A DNA stretch of 64,000 nt from Variovorax paradoxus (lineage in GTDB: Bacteria; Pseudomonadota; Gammaproteobacteria; Burkholderiales; Burkholderiaceae_C). How positions within the stretch are numbered: position 1 is the first letter of the stretch; each line of letters starts with the position of its first letter. Shown here piece after piece: positions 1-9,858 of this stretch. Location of the stretch: the NCBI RefSeq assembly GCF_024734665.1, contig NZ_CP102931.1, positions 2,726,001 through 2,790,000 of the forward strand, read 5' to 3'. A program made the translations under genes and the position numbers. The notes beneath the pieces were generated by a model. That model searched no databases, was not told where the DNA came from, and worked only from the letters and a program-made list of their open reading frames with translations.

Positions 1-890
1 TTGTAGCGTTCGTCCATCACCGCGCTGCGTGGCGCGTTGAGCGGCTCGCGAATCGGCGCGCTCACCGAATGGCCGTAGACAGGCGCCATCGGGATGCGCA
101 GGCCCAGCGGCCGAAGCAGCGTGGCCGAGGCCAGGCCGGCGCACACCACGACCGCGTCGTAGCGCACAGGGTCGGAGCCGCTCGCCAGCGACAGCGAGGT
201 GGGCGCCGCGCGGCTCAGCGGCGCGATGTCGCAGTTGAAATGAAACTGCGCGCCGAACGACTCGGCCTCCCACTTGAGCAGCAGCGCGAACTGGCGGCAG
301 TTGGCCACTTCGTCTTCGGGCAGGTGGATGGCGCCTGCCAGCGGGGTGTCGGGATTGAGGGCGGGCTCGATCAGGCGGGCCTCGTCGGCGTCGATTTCCT
401 TGAAGACGCTGCCCGCCGAGCGCAGCACCTCCAGCCCGGCCTGCACCAGCTTCTTGTCGCGCTTGGAGCGCAGCAGCACCAGGTAGCCGTCGCTGCGTTC
501 GTAGCTGAGCTCGCGCGCCTCGGTCACCTCGTGCAGCCGGTTGCGGCTGTAGAAGGCCAGTCGCTGCATGCGGGCGCGGTTGGCCAGGTAGGTTTCGAGC
601 TTGCAGGCCTTCTGCCAGCGCGAAAGCCAGCCGAGGTCGCGCGAGCCCAGCGGCCAGCGCAGCTTGATGGCGCCGTGCGAGGACAGCAGCGAGCGCAGCA
701 CCTTGCCGCGCATGCCTGGCGCGGCCCACGGTGTGACGTACCCGGGAGCGACCACGCCGGCATTGGCGAAGCTGGCTTCTTCTGCGGCGGCGCCCCTGCG
801 CTCGAACACGGTCACTTCATGGCCGTCGGAAACCAGTTCCCAGGCGGTGGTGACGCCGATGATGCCGGCGCCCACGATCGCGATTTTCAT
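1..890 (-). CDS. dadA: D-amino acid dehydrogenase (FAD-dependent), 3' end cut by window edge
   Basis: Probable membrane-associated flavoprotein that oxidatively deaminates D-amino acids (classically D-alanine) to 2-oxo acids, passing electrons to the respiratory chain. The start codon is at 890, and 296 codons are visible before the window edge. Residues 1-15 give an FAD-binding Rossmann start with GAGIIG. The following SFANAGVVAPGY and PWAAPGM stretches are typical of DadA small subunits. The C-terminal FAD/substrate part lies outside the window. It is co-directional with the amidase upstream, 56 bp away. Family assignment is strong; substrate preference is inferred. Confidence 0.88.
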   Translation of the reverse strand, partial: MKIAIVGAGIIGVTTAWELVSDGHEVTVFERRGAAAEEASFANAGVVAPGYVTPWAAPGMRGKVLRSLLSSHGAIKLRWPLGSRDLGWLSRWQKACKLETYLANRARMQRLAFYSRNRLHEVTEARELSYERSDGYLVLLRSKRDKKLVQAGLEVLRSAGSVFKEIDADEARLIEPALNPDTPLAGAIHLPEDEVANCRQFALLLKWEAESFGAQFHFNCDIAPLSRAAPTSLSLASGSDPVRYDAVVVCAGLASATLLRPLGLRIPMAPVYGHSVSAPIREPLNAPRSAVMDERY

Positions 891-946
891 TGAATGTTCT
901 GAATAAGAGAGATGGCTGACGCCCGTGAGGTGGACAGTGTCAGCTG

Positions 947-2269
947 TTAATTTTGCAGTGTGCGCTCGGTCTGGAGCGCTATCGCGAGCACGGCGTCGTC
1001 GTGCAGCGCGGCGTGCCACAGCATCAGACCGACCGGCAGTTCGCCGGCGGCGTGGCAGGGCAGCGAGATGGCGCAGCCGTCGAGCATGTTGATGATCGAC
1101 GGGTTGCGCAGCAGCAATGCATTGACGCGGAAGAATTCGTCATCGCACTCGGCGCCCGGCGCTACGCTGGCGATGGACGGCGCAGTGATCGGCACGGTTG
1201 GCGACAGCACAGCGTCGAACGGAGCGAGTGTGGTTTCGACTCGGGCGATCCAGTCGCGGCGGGCATGGATCAGGTCGATGTATTCATGGGCCTTCATTGT
1301 GGCGCCGCGCAGGATGCGCTGGGCCACGCGCGGGTCGTAGCCTGCGCCGCTGCGTTCCAGCAGCAGGCGGTGCCAAGCGTGCGACTCGGCGGCCGAGAAG
1401 CCACCGGTGGCATTGATGGTGGCCAGTTCTGCGAGCTCGGGCAGTTCGATCTCCACGATGCGAGCGCCGGCTGCGCGGAGCGCCTTCAGCGAGCGCTCGA
1501 AGGCGGTAGACACGGCGGGTTCGATGCCATCGAAGAACACGTTCTTCACCACCGCCAGCCTATAGGCTGCCAGAGGGGCGTTGCCGGCGGTTACTCGGCG
1601 CGCCGCGAGGATCTCGTGCGCGGTGATGGCGTCGCGCACCGAGCGCGTCATGGCGCAGACGGTGTCCAGAGTGGTCGAAAGCGGCAGTGCGCCGTCGGCT
1701 GGCGTCAGGCGGGCCGTGTTCTTGAAGCCAACAATGCCGTTCAGTGCCGCCGGAATGCGGATTGAGCCGCCGGTGTCGGAGCCCAGGCCGATGAACGCGG
1801 CTCCGCTGGCCACCGAGATCGCCGCGCCGGACGACGAGCCGCCCGGGATGCGCGGCGTGGCGGCATCGCTCACGTTGGCCGGTGTGCCGTGGTGCGGGTT
1901 GACGCCGACGCCCGAGAAGGCGAACTCCGACATGTTGGTGCGGCCGGTCAGCACGCCGCCCGCGGCGCGCAGCCGTGCCACGGCGAGGGCATCGGCGTTG
2001 GCGGCTGGCGCATGGGCCAGGACCACGGAGCCGGCGGGCGTTGGCTGGCCTTTGATGTCGAACAGGTCCTTGGCGGTGAAGGCGAGGCCCGAAAGCCGGC
2101 TGTCGGGGTTCGACGCGGCGGCAGCCTGCCTGGCCTCGTCGAACATGGTGCGGGTGAAGACGTGCGCGCAGACCGGGGACTGGGCGATGCCGATGGCACG
2201 CTCCATTTCGGTGCGTGCATCGGAGCCACCTGCCAGAAGATCGAGACGGGTGGCGTGAAGGTCGTTCAT
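947..2269 (-). CDS. Amidase signature family hydrolase
   Basis: A 440-residue amidase signature enzyme that hydrolyses C-N amide bonds through a Ser-cisSer-Lys triad. The lysine lies in [11 protein letters not shown] near residue 70, the glycine/serine-rich GGSSSGAA stretch is near residue 145, and [13 protein letters not shown] follows about 20 residues later. This family includes GatA, but no gatB or gatC is nearby and the protein is shorter than GatA, so a free-standing amidase is more likely. Physiological substrate is unknown. It is divergent from rpsB, whose promoter lies in the gap beyond 2269, and is followed by dadA, so the two may act in nitrogen scavenging (inference). Confidence 0.85.
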   Translation of the reverse strand: MNDLHATRLDLLAGGSDARTEMERAIGIAQSPVCAHVFTRTMFDEARQAAAASNPDSRLSGLAFTAKDLFDIKGQPTPAGSVVLAHAPAANADALAVARLRAAGGVLTGRTNMSEFAFSGVGVNPHHGTPANVSDAATPRIPGGSSSGAAISVASGAAFIGLGSDTGGSIRIPAALNGIVGFKNTARLTPADGALPLSTTLDTVCAMTRSVRDAITAHEILAARRVTAGNAPLAAYRLAVVKNVFFDGIEPAVSTAFERSLKALRAAGARIVEIELPELAELATINATGGFSAAESHAWHRLLLERSGAGYDPRVAQRILRGATMKAHEYIDLIHARRDWIARVETTLAPFDAVLSPTVPITAPSIASVAPGAECDDEFFRVNALLLRNPSIINMLDGCAISLPCHAAGELPVGLMLWHAALHDDAVLAIALQTERTLQN

Positions 2270-2327
2270 GGGTGGAGGCAGAGGCTGTGCGAGCAGCTCG
2301 GGTTCAGGGAGGAGGGGCCGGCGGCCG

Positions 2328-2336
2328 TGCTATACT
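2328..2336 (+). promoter_or_regulatory. Extended -10 promoter element upstream of rpsB
   Basis: TGCTATACT matches the extended -10 form TGnTATAaT. No convincing -35 hexamer is present at 16-18 bp, which fits an extended -10 promoter. Transcription from here would give an rpsB leader of about 140 nt, long enough for the S2-dependent autoregulation known in other proteobacteria (that regulation is not shown here). Confidence 0.55.
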
Positions 2337-2480
2337 CTTTGGGTTTCGCTGGCTGAGCGACGGCTCCCGTTGCACCCAGTCAAACACATCCGCAAACCGG
2401 CCCAATCAAGGTGTTGTGACTCCATTCAGAAAGAGCACAAAACGGGCTGGATTTTAGACCCAACCTTTGGAGTAATTTCA

Positions 2481-3236
2481 ATGTCTACCACCATGCGCGA
2501 AATGCTGGAAGCAGGTGTCCATTTCGGTCACCAAACCCGCTTCTGGAACCCCAAGATGGCCCCGTACATCTTCGGCCATCGCAACAAGATTCACATCATC
2601 AACCTGGAAAAGTCGCTCCCGATGTTCCAGGACGCGATGAAGTACGCCAAGCAGCTCACCGCCAACCGCGGCACGATCCTGATGGTCGGCACGAAGCGCC
2701 AAGCCCGTGAAATCGTGGCGGCAGAAGCCCGTCGCGCCGGCGTGCCCTTCGTCGACACCCGCTGGCTCGGCGGCATGCTGACCAACTTCAAGACCGTCAA
2801 GACCTCGATCAAGCGTCTGAAGGACATGAAGGCCCAGCAGGAAGCCGGCCTCGACTCGCTGAGCAAGAAGGAGCAACTGACCTTCTCGCGCGAAATCGAG
2901 AAGCTCGAAAAGGACATCGGCGGCATCCAGGACATGGCCGCGCTGCCCGACGCCATCTTCGTGATTGACGTGGGCTTCCACAAGATCGCCGTGGCCGAAG
3001 CCAAGAAGCTCGGCATTCCGCTGATCGGCGTTGTGGACTCCAACCACTCGCCCGAAGGCATCGACTACGTGATCCCTGGCAACGACGACTCGTCGAAGGC
3101 TGTCACGCTGTACGCCCGCGGCATCGCCGACGCGATCATCGAAGGCCGCAACAGCGCCACCGGTGACGTGGTCAAGGCCATCGCCGAAGGCAATGGCGAC
3201 GAATTCGTCGAAGTCGAAGAAGGCGCTTCGGCCTGA
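2481..3236 (+). CDS. rpsB: 30S ribosomal protein S2
   Basis: Structural protein of the small ribosomal subunit, 251 residues, the usual length. The N-terminus [20 protein letters not shown] and the internal [15 protein letters not shown] and [14 protein letters not shown] stretches are S2 hallmarks. A longer open frame continues upstream to 2268, but the ATG at 2481 matches the family start and follows a purine-rich GGAGTAA. First gene of the rpsB-tsf-pyrH-frr run; a terminator-like hairpin separates it from tsf. Confidence 0.98.
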   Translation: MSTTMREMLEAGVHFGHQTRFWNPKMAPYIFGHRNKIHIINLEKSLPMFQDAMKYAKQLTANRGTILMVGTKRQAREIVAAEARRAGVPFVDTRWLGGMLTNFKTVKTSIKRLKDMKAQQEAGLDSLSKKEQLTFSREIEKLEKDIGGIQDMAALPDAIFVIDVGFHKIAVAEAKKLGIPLIGVVDSNHSPEGIDYVIPGNDDSSKAVTLYARGIADAIIEGRNSATGDVVKAIAEGNGDEFVEVEEGASA

Positions 3237-3259
3237 TTGGCGCACCTGCGAGCCTGAAG

Positions 3260-3285
3260 AAGGGGCTTTGGTGCCCCTTTTTTTT
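3260..3285 (+). terminator. Intrinsic terminator/attenuator between rpsB and tsf
   Basis: A 7-bp stem AAGGGGC / GCCCCTT (3260-3266 with 3273-3279) is followed by a run of eight T. Since tsf starts only 33 bp later, this is probably a partial terminator that sets the S2 to EF-Ts ratio, as in other bacteria. Confidence 0.75.
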
Positions 3286-3318
3286 AACCTGATTTTTGGA
3301 TTTACGGAGATACCACAA

Positions 3319-4242
3319 ATGGCTGCAATCACCGCAAGCATGGTCGGCGAACTGCGCGCAAAGACCGACGCGCCGATGATGGAGTGCAAGAAGGCCCTGA
3401 CGGAGGCCGACGGCAACATGGAAAAGGCCGAAGAGTTGCTGCGCATCAAGCTCGGCAACAAGGCTGGCAAGGCATCGGGCCGCATCACCGCTGAAGGCGT
3501 GGTCACGGCTTTCGTCGACGGCGCTGCCGGCGGCATGATCGAAATCAACTGCGAAACCGACTTCGTCACCAAGAACGACAGCTTCCTGGCCCTGGCCAAC
3601 GCTGCCGCCATGCTGGTCGCGAAGAACAACCCCGCGGACATCGCCGCGCTGGGCGCACTCGCCTATGAGCAAGACGGCTTTGGTCCCACGCTCGAAGACG
3701 TGCGCAAGGGTCTGATCGGCAAGATCGGCGAGAACATGAGCTTCCGCCGCTTCAAGCACTTCGCCGGCAACGGCAAGCTGGCTTCGTACCTGCACGGCAC
3801 GCGCATCGGCGTGATGGTCGAGTTCGAAGGCGACGACACGTCGGCCAAGGACGTGGCGATGCACATCGCCGCCATGAAGCCGGTCGCCATCCAGGCATCG
3901 GACGTGCCTGCCGACCTGATCGAAAAAGAGCGCGCAGTTGCCAAGGGCAAGGCCGACGAAGACCGCAAGACGGCCGAAGCCGAAGGCAAGAAGCCGCAGC
4001 CGGACGACATCGTTGCCAAGCGCATCGAAGGTGGCGTGCAGAAGTTCCTCAAGGAAGTCTCGCTGCACAACCAGCCGTTCGTGAAGAACGACAAGCAGAC
4101 CGTCGAGCAGATGCTCAAGGCCGCCAGCACCACGATCAAGGGCTTCACCCTGTACGTGGTCGGCGAAGGCATTGAGAAGAAAGTTGACGACTTCGCAGCC
4201 GAGGTGGCCGCGCAAGTTGCAGCGGCCAAGGCTGCAGCTTAA
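3319..4242 (+). CDS. tsf: Translation elongation factor Ts
   Basis: Guanine-nucleotide exchange factor for EF-Tu, 307 residues. The N-terminal UBA-like domain contains [20 protein letters not shown], and the core motif [12 protein letters not shown] follows near residue 78. The chosen ATG is preceded by ACGGAGA at 3304-3310 with good spacing. It lies downstream of rpsB across a partial terminator and ends before a strong hairpin. Confidence 0.98.
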   Translation: MAAITASMVGELRAKTDAPMMECKKALTEADGNMEKAEELLRIKLGNKAGKASGRITAEGVVTAFVDGAAGGMIEINCETDFVTKNDSFLALANAAAMLVAKNNPADIAALGALAYEQDGFGPTLEDVRKGLIGKIGENMSFRRFKHFAGNGKLASYLHGTRIGVMVEFEGDDTSAKDVAMHIAAMKPVAIQASDVPADLIEKERAVAKGKADEDRKTAEAEGKKPQPDDIVAKRIEGGVQKFLKEVSLHNQPFVKNDKQTVEQMLKAASTTIKGFTLYVVGEGIEKKVDDFAAEVAAQVAAAKAAA

Positions 4243-4255
4243 GCCTTTAAGGCTC

Positions 4256-4289
4256 AACGGCGGTGCGCCCACGCGCGCCGCCGTTTTTT
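4256..4289 (+). terminator. Intrinsic terminator after tsf
   Basis: An 8-bp GC-rich stem AACGGCGG / CCGCCGTT with a 14-nt loop is followed by TTTT. It separates rpsB-tsf from pyrH. Confidence 0.75.
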
Positions 4290-4337
4290 CATCGCTACGT
4301 TTTACACTCGTCCCAGTCCAACCAAAGGAAATTGCCC

Positions 4338-5060
4338 ATGTCTGATGCCCGCCCAGCCCACAAGCGAATCTTGTTGAAGCTGTCGGGAGAGGCGTTGATG
4401 GGCGATGACGCCTTCGGCATCAACCGCGCCACCATCGTGCGCATGGTGCAAGAGGTGGCCGAGGTCGTGAACATGGGCGTGCAGGTGGCGGTCGTGATCG
4501 GTGGCGGCAACATCTTCCGCGGCGTCGCGGGCGGCTCGGTCGGCATGGACCGCGCCACGGCCGACTACATGGGCATGCTGGCCACGGTCATGAACTCGCT
4601 GGCGCTGGCCGATGCGATGGACAAGCAGGGCCTCGTGGCCCGCGTGATGTCCGCCATTGCCATCGAGCAGGTGGTCGAGCCCTATGTGCGCCCCAAGGCC
4701 CTGCAGTACCTCGAAGAGGGCAAGGTCGTGGTGTTCGCAGCCGGCACGGGTAACCCGTTCTTCACCACCGACACGGCCGCTGCTCTGCGCGGTGCCGAGA
4801 TCGGTGCCGAACTGGTGCTCAAGGCGACCAAGGTCGACGGCGTCTACACCGCCGATCCCAAGACCAACCCCGACGCAACGCGCTATGTCTCGCTCAGCTT
4901 CGACGAGGCGATCGCAAAAAATCTCGGCATCATGGACGCCACGGCCTTCGCGCTGTGCCGCGACCAGAAGCTGCCGATCAAGGTGTTCTCGATTCTCAAG
5001 AACGGCGCATTCAAGCGCGTCGTCATGGGCGAGGACGAGGGCACGCTGGTGCATGCCTAG
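4338..5060 (+). CDS. pyrH: UMP kinase
   Basis: Phosphorylates UMP to UDP in pyrimidine nucleotide synthesis; bacterial-type hexameric amino-acid-kinase fold, 240 residues. [13 protein letters not shown] at the N-terminus and GGGNIFRG near residue 55 bind phosphate, and the [15 protein letters not shown] and [11 protein letters not shown] stretches are typical of PyrH. The start at 4338 gives the family length. frr follows after 11 bp. Confidence 0.97.
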   Translation: MSDARPAHKRILLKLSGEALMGDDAFGINRATIVRMVQEVAEVVNMGVQVAVVIGGGNIFRGVAGGSVGMDRATADYMGMLATVMNSLALADAMDKQGLVARVMSAIAIEQVVEPYVRPKALQYLEEGKVVVFAAGTGNPFFTTDTAAALRGAEIGAELVLKATKVDGVYTADPKTNPDATRYVSLSFDEAIAKNLGIMDATAFALCRDQKLPIKVFSILKNGAFKRVVMGEDEGTLVHA

Positions 5061-5071
5061 GAGTATTTGAG

Positions 5072-5632
5072 ATGACCATTGCAGATATCCGCAATGCGAC
5101 CGACGCGAAGATGAATCAGTCGCTCGCCGCATTCCAGAACAACCTTACGAAGATCCGTACCGGCCGCGCCAACTCTGCGCTGCTCGATTCGATCCACGTC
5201 GAGTACTACGGCTCGCAGGTGCCGTTGAGCCAGGTGGCCAACGTCTCGGTGCTCGATTCGCGCACCATCAGCGTCCAGCCTTGGGAAAAGGGCATGGGCG
5301 CCAAGATCGAGAAGGCCATCCGCGAAAGCGACCTGGGCCTGAACCCCGCCTCCATGGGCGACCTGATCCGCGTGCCGCTGCCCGCCATGAGCGAAGAGCG
5401 CCGCAAGGAAATGACCAAGCTGGTCCGCAACGAAGGCGAAACCGCCAAGATCGCCACGCGCAACCTGCGCCGCGATGCGAACGAGTCGGTCAAGAAGCTG
5501 GTCAAGGACAAGCTGGCGTCCGAGGACGACCAGAAGCGCGCCGAAGCCGAGATCCAGAAGGTCACCGACCGCCACATCGCGGAAATCGACCGCCTGGTCG
5601 CGGCCAAGGAAGCGGAGATCATGGCCGTTTGA
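5072..5632 (+). CDS. frr: Ribosome recycling factor
   Basis: Splits post-termination ribosomes together with EF-G. The length of 186 residues matches the family. [14 protein letters not shown] near residue 25, VQPWEKGM, and the C-terminal long helical segment are characteristic. The ATG follows GAGTATTTGAG, 11 bp after pyrH. uppS begins 8 bp beyond the stop. Confidence 0.97.
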   Translation: MTIADIRNATDAKMNQSLAAFQNNLTKIRTGRANSALLDSIHVEYYGSQVPLSQVANVSVLDSRTISVQPWEKGMGAKIEKAIRESDLGLNPASMGDLIRVPLPAMSEERRKEMTKLVRNEGETAKIATRNLRRDANESVKKLVKDKLASEDDQKRAEAEIQKVTDRHIAEIDRLVAAKEAEIMAV

Positions 5633-5640
5633 GGCCTGTC

Positions 5641-6360
5641 ATGGCCTCTTCAGCGCCACGCATTCCCCACCACGTTGCCATCGTCATGGACGGTAACGGC
5701 CGTTGGGCCACGCGGCGCTTCCTGCCCCGCGTCGCGGGGCACAAGCAGGGCGTCGAATCGCTGCGCCGCTGCGTCAGGGCCTGTGCCGACCGCGGCGTGG
5801 GCGTGCTCACGGTGTTCGCGTTCTCGTCCGAGAACTGGAACCGTCCCGTCGAGGAAGTCTCCGGGCTCATGGACCTGATGGTCGGTGCACTCGCCCGCGA
5901 GGTGCCCAAGCTCAGCGCCGATGGCGTGCGGCTGCATTTCGTCGGCGAACGGGCCGGCCTGTCGCCGAAGATGGTGAAGGGCCTGGTCGACGCCGAGCTG
6001 GCCACGGTGCACAACACGCGCATGGTGCTCAACGTCTGCTTCAACTACGGCGGCCGCTGGGACATCGCGCAGGCTGCCGCCAGGCTGGTGGCGCAGGGCG
6101 ATGCGATCACCGAGGCGAGCCTCGACCGCGCCATGGCCCTGGCCCATGTGCCCGACCCCGACCTGTTCATCCGCACGGGCGGCGAGCAACGGTTGTCCAA
6201 CTTCCTGCTCTGGCAGAGTGCCTACGCCGAGCTTTTCTTCAGCGACAAGCTGTGGCCCGAATTCGACGAAGCTGCGCTGGACGAGGCCATTGCCGCGTTC
6301 CAGGGCCGAGAGCGGCGCTTCGGCCAAACCTCGGCACAGGTCAAGACTGCTACGGCCTGA
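5641..6360 (+). CDS. uppS: Undecaprenyl diphosphate synthase (cis-prenyltransferase)
   Basis: Condenses isopentenyl diphosphate onto farnesyl diphosphate to make the C55 carrier lipid for peptidoglycan and O-antigen. It has 239 residues. HVAIVMDGNGRWA near residue 10 supplies the Mg-binding aspartate and the diphosphate site. FAFSSENWNRP and the C-terminal DLFIRTGGEQRLSNFLLWQ are the other conserved family motifs. The frame is open upstream, but this ATG fits both family length and the 8-bp spacing after frr. Confidence 0.97.
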   Translation: MASSAPRIPHHVAIVMDGNGRWATRRFLPRVAGHKQGVESLRRCVRACADRGVGVLTVFAFSSENWNRPVEEVSGLMDLMVGALAREVPKLSADGVRLHFVGERAGLSPKMVKGLVDAELATVHNTRMVLNVCFNYGGRWDIAQAAARLVAQGDAITEASLDRAMALAHVPDPDLFIRTGGEQRLSNFLLWQSAYAELFFSDKLWPEFDEAALDEAIAAFQGRERRFGQTSAQVKTATA

Positions 6361-6379
6361 GGGCCTGACAACCTCCCGC

Positions 6380-7225
6380 ATGCTCAAACAACGCATCCTC
6401 ACGGCGATCGTGCTGCTCGCGATCCTGCTGCCAGCGCTGTTCTATCGAAACTACATCCCTTTCGCCTGCGTCATGCTGGTGCTGATCGGCGCTGGTGCCT
6501 GGGAGTGGGGGCGTCTGAACGGATACGGCCAGCGGCTGTCGGTGTTTCTCGGCATCGAGACGGTGGTGCTGTGCGCGCTGTCCTGGTGGCTGGGGCTGCT
6601 GGAGCAGCCGCTGGTCCTGATGTGGACCCTGGCCAGTGCGGCCTGGGTGCTCGGAGGTGCGGCGCTGCTGCGCGTGGCGGTGCCGGGCTGGCCCCGCATT
6701 CCGCGCGGGCTGCGGCTGGTCGGTGGCTTGCTGGCACTGTGGGTGGCATGGCTTGCCGCGGTGCAGGCGCGCATGATCGGCATCAACTTCCTGCTGTCGA
6801 TCCTGGTGCTGGTGTGGGTGGCCGACGTGTTCGCCTATTTCGCCGGCCGCGCCTTCGGCCTGAAGTTCACCCGCAACAGGCTCGCTCCCGCGATCAGTCC
6901 CGGCAAGAGCTGGGAAGGCGTGTGGGGCGGAATGATCGGCGTGGTGGTGCTGGCCTTTGCCTGGGTCTGGGCCGACAAGGCTACGGGCGCGACCGTGGCC
7001 AGCCTCTACACCCGTCTCAACGAGCGTGGCTGGTGGCTGTTGCTGCTCGCCGCGTTGTTCCTCGCGGCCATGAGCGTCGTGGGCGACCTCGTCGAATCTC
7101 TCATCAAGCGCAGTGCCGGCGCCAAGGACAGCAGCCGGCTGCTGCCCGGCCACGGCGGCGTCCTCGACCGCGTGGATGCCCTATTGCCGGCGCTTCCCAT
7201 TGCCATGATGCTGGCTTTCCTGTGA
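6380..7225 (+). CDS. cdsA: Phosphatidate cytidylyltransferase
   Basis: Integral membrane enzyme that makes CDP-diacylglycerol from CTP and phosphatidate. It has 281 residues and about seven or eight hydrophobic segments. The C-terminal signature is clear: [18 protein letters not shown], then [11 protein letters not shown]. The stop codon overlaps the GTG start of dxr (GTGA), which suggests translational coupling. Confidence 0.95.
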   Translation: MLKQRILTAIVLLAILLPALFYRNYIPFACVMLVLIGAGAWEWGRLNGYGQRLSVFLGIETVVLCALSWWLGLLEQPLVLMWTLASAAWVLGGAALLRVAVPGWPRIPRGLRLVGGLLALWVAWLAAVQARMIGINFLLSILVLVWVADVFAYFAGRAFGLKFTRNRLAPAISPGKSWEGVWGGMIGVVVLAFAWVWADKATGATVASLYTRLNERGWWLLLLAALFLAAMSVVGDLVESLIKRSAGAKDSSRLLPGHGGVLDRVDALLPALPIAMMLAFL

Positions 7226-8412
7226 ACTCACCCAGAAGACAACGCGTTACGGTGCTCGGCTCGACCGGTTCGGTCGGTGTGAGCACGCTCGACGTCATTT
7301 CGCGGCACCCCGAGCGTTTCGAGGTGTTTGCCCTTTCGGCGGCTACCAAGGTCGACGAGTTGCTGGCGCAGTGCGCGCAGTTCTCTCCGAAATTCGCCGT
7401 GATGGCCAGTGCGCCGCACGCCGCGCTGCTGGCTGAAAGGTTGAAGCAGAACGGCCTGAAGACGGTTGTCCTGATGGGTGATGATGCTCTCGAAACGATA
7501 GCATCCCACGATGAAGCCGATGCCGTGATGGCCGCCATCGTCGGTGCAGCGGGCCTTGGCCCTTGCCTGGCCGCCGCGCGCGCCGGCAAGCGCCTGCTGC
7601 TGGCCAACAAGGAAGCGCTAGTCGTCGGCGGTGAACTCTTCATGCGTACTGTGCGCGAGGGGCGCGCCACGTTGCTGCCGATCGACAGCGAGCATTCGGC
7701 TATTTTCCAGTCGCTGCCCGAAGACCCGTCCACCTGGGCGCGGCGTATCGACAAGATCATTCTTACCGCCTCGGGTGGCCCGTTCCGCACTCGTGCGCCG
7801 GAAACCCTGGGCACGGTGACGCCCGAGCAGGCCTGCGCCCATCCGAACTGGGTCATGGGCCGCAAGATTTCGGTCGACTCGGCCACCATGATGAACAAGG
7901 CGCTCGAAGTGATCGAGGCGCGTCACCTGTTCGGCGTTGCGCCCGATCAGATCGAGGTGGTCATCCATCCGCAGAGCGTGGTGCACTCAATGGTGCAGTT
8001 CACCGACGCATCGGTCATCGCCCAACTCGGCACGCCCGACATGCGGGTGCCGATTGCGGTGGGCCTGGCCTGGCCCGAGCGCATCGAGAGCGGTGCCGCG
8101 CGGCTCGACTTCCGCCAGATGGCCTCGTTGACCTTCGATGCGCCCGACGCGGCGCTCTTTCCCGGACTGGGCCTGGCATGGCATGCACTGCGCGCCGCGC
8201 CGGGCACGACGGCGGTGCTCAATGCTGCCAACGAGGTCGCAGTTGAAGCTTTCCTGAACCGCCGCCTGCGTTTTGATTGCATACATGCGGTCAACATGGA
8301 AACTTTGGAAAGGGTCGCCCCCTCCAAGCCGGCATCGCTGGCCGACCTGCTGGCGATCGATGCCAGCGCCCGCGCGGCGGCCAATGCCGCGGCGCTGCGT
8401 TTCGCAGCCTGA
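7222..8412 (+). CDS. dxr: 1-deoxy-D-xylulose 5-phosphate reductoisomerase
   Basis: First committed step of the MEP isoprenoid pathway, NADPH-dependent, 396 residues. [17 protein letters not shown] at the N-terminus is the NADPH site. [25 protein letters not shown] and [20 protein letters not shown] hold the metal and substrate-binding residues. The GTG start at 7222 overlaps the cdsA stop by 4 bp. The pathway product feeds uppS upstream in the same run. Confidence 0.97.
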   Translation: MNSPRRQRVTVLGSTGSVGVSTLDVISRHPERFEVFALSAATKVDELLAQCAQFSPKFAVMASAPHAALLAERLKQNGLKTVVLMGDDALETIASHDEADAVMAAIVGAAGLGPCLAAARAGKRLLLANKEALVVGGELFMRTVREGRATLLPIDSEHSAIFQSLPEDPSTWARRIDKIILTASGGPFRTRAPETLGTVTPEQACAHPNWVMGRKISVDSATMMNKALEVIEARHLFGVAPDQIEVVIHPQSVVHSMVQFTDASVIAQLGTPDMRVPIAVGLAWPERIESGAARLDFRQMASLTFDAPDAALFPGLGLAWHALRAAPGTTAVLNAANEVAVEAFLNRRLRFDCIHAVNMETLERVAPSKPASLADLLAIDASARAAANAAALRFAA

Positions 8413-8445
8413 CCTGACGACCTTCCGTAGAGACCAAGGACCCCG

Positions 8446-9819
8446 ATGCTGCTCACTGTCATAGCCTTTGTGGTCGCACTCGGTGTCCTGATCGCGGTGC
8501 ACGAATACGGGCACTACCGCGTGGCCGTTGCCTGCGGCGTCAAGGTGGAGCGCTTCTCCGTCGGGTTCGGCAAGGCACTGCTTCGCTGGCAGCCCAAACG
8601 TCAGCATCCGGGGCAGCAGACCGAGTTCGTCATAGGTGCATTCCCGTTCGGCGGCTACGTCAAGATGCTCGACGAGCGCGAAGGGCCGGTCGCGCCTGAA
8701 GAGCGCCATCGCGCCTTCAATACCCAACCTTTGCGTTCCCGCGCAGCCATTGTTGCGGCGGGGCCGATCGCCAATCTGCTGCTGGCTGTCGTGCTCTACA
8801 CGGCGGTCAACTGGATCGGCGTGCAGGAGCCGGTCGCCAAGCTGGCGCGGCCGGTGGCGGCCTCCCTGGCCGAAGCGGCGGGTCTGCGCGGCGGCGAGCA
8901 CATCACACAAGCGGGCTTCGATGGCGAGCTGTCGCCAGTTCAGTCCTTCGAGGATCTGCGCTGGCGCATGACGCGTGGCGCGCTCGATGGCCATGACCTG
9001 ACGCTCGAAGTCGCAGGGGAGGCCGGCCGGCCGGCGCGTCAGCTGGTGCTGCCATTGAGCCGCATGGAGACCAAGGACGCCGATCCGCAGATGTTCCGCA
9101 AGATCGGCGTGGTGGCACCCCTGACTCGGCCCGAGATCGGCGAAGTCATGGCGGGCAGTGCGGCGGAAAGCGCCGGCCTGCGCAACGGCGACGTGGTGCG
9201 CGCCATTGGCGACACGGCCATATTCGACGGACAGCAGCTGCGCGAGGTGATCCGGGCGTCGGTCGACGGCGACCAGCCGCGCATTCAGGCTTGGCAGGTC
9301 GAGCGCGGCGGCCAGCCGCTCAAGATCGACGTGAAGCCCGAGGTGCGCGAAGAGGGCGGCGTCAAGGTGGGGCGCATCGGCGCCTACGTTGGTGCGCCGC
9401 CCGAAATGGTGACGGTGCGCCAGGGGCTGGTCGACGGCGTCTGGCGTGGCGTGGTGCGCACCTGGGAGGTGTCCGCGCTGACCGTGCGCATGATGGGCAA
9501 GATGGTCATCGGCGAGGCTTCGCTCAAGAACCTGAGCGGTCCGCTCACGATTGCCGACTACGCTGGCAAGTCCGCAAGCCTCGGTTTCACTCAGTATCTG
9601 GTCTTCCTGGCTCTCATCAGCGTGAGCCTCGGGGTCCTCAATCTCATGCCGCTGCCGGTCCTCGATGGGGGACACCTGATGTATTATCTTTGGGAGGGCC
9701 TGACCGGCAAGAGCGTCTCCGACGCCTGGATGGAACGGCTTCAGCGCGGGGGTGTGGCCCTGCTGCTGGTCATGATGTCGGTTGCACTCTTCAACGACGT
9801 CACACGGCTCTTTGGTTAA
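8446..9819 (+). CDS. rseP: Site-2 protease RseP (intramembrane zinc metalloprotease)
   Basis: Inner-membrane protease that cleaves the anti-sigma factor RseA during envelope stress and clears signal peptides. It has 457 residues. The first transmembrane helix carries HEYGH (His19, Glu20, His23). Two periplasmic PDZ domains occupy roughly residues 110-320, and the third zinc ligand lies in NLMPLPVLDGGH near residue 407. The position directly before bamA matches the conserved bacterial order and links proteolysis to outer-membrane protein assembly. Confidence 0.96.
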   Translation: MLLTVIAFVVALGVLIAVHEYGHYRVAVACGVKVERFSVGFGKALLRWQPKRQHPGQQTEFVIGAFPFGGYVKMLDEREGPVAPEERHRAFNTQPLRSRAAIVAAGPIANLLLAVVLYTAVNWIGVQEPVAKLARPVAASLAEAAGLRGGEHITQAGFDGELSPVQSFEDLRWRMTRGALDGHDLTLEVAGEAGRPARQLVLPLSRMETKDADPQMFRKIGVVAPLTRPEIGEVMAGSAAESAGLRNGDVVRAIGDTAIFDGQQLREVIRASVDGDQPRIQAWQVERGGQPLKIDVKPEVREEGGVKVGRIGAYVGAPPEMVTVRQGLVDGVWRGVVRTWEVSALTVRMMGKMVIGEASLKNLSGPLTIADYAGKSASLGFTQYLVFLALISVSLGVLNLMPLPVLDGGHLMYYLWEGLTGKSVSDAWMERLQRGGVALLLVMMSVALFNDVTRLFG

Positions 9820-9858
9820 CTTTCTGCCCGGCCCTTTCCGTGCCGGCTCAATTCTCAG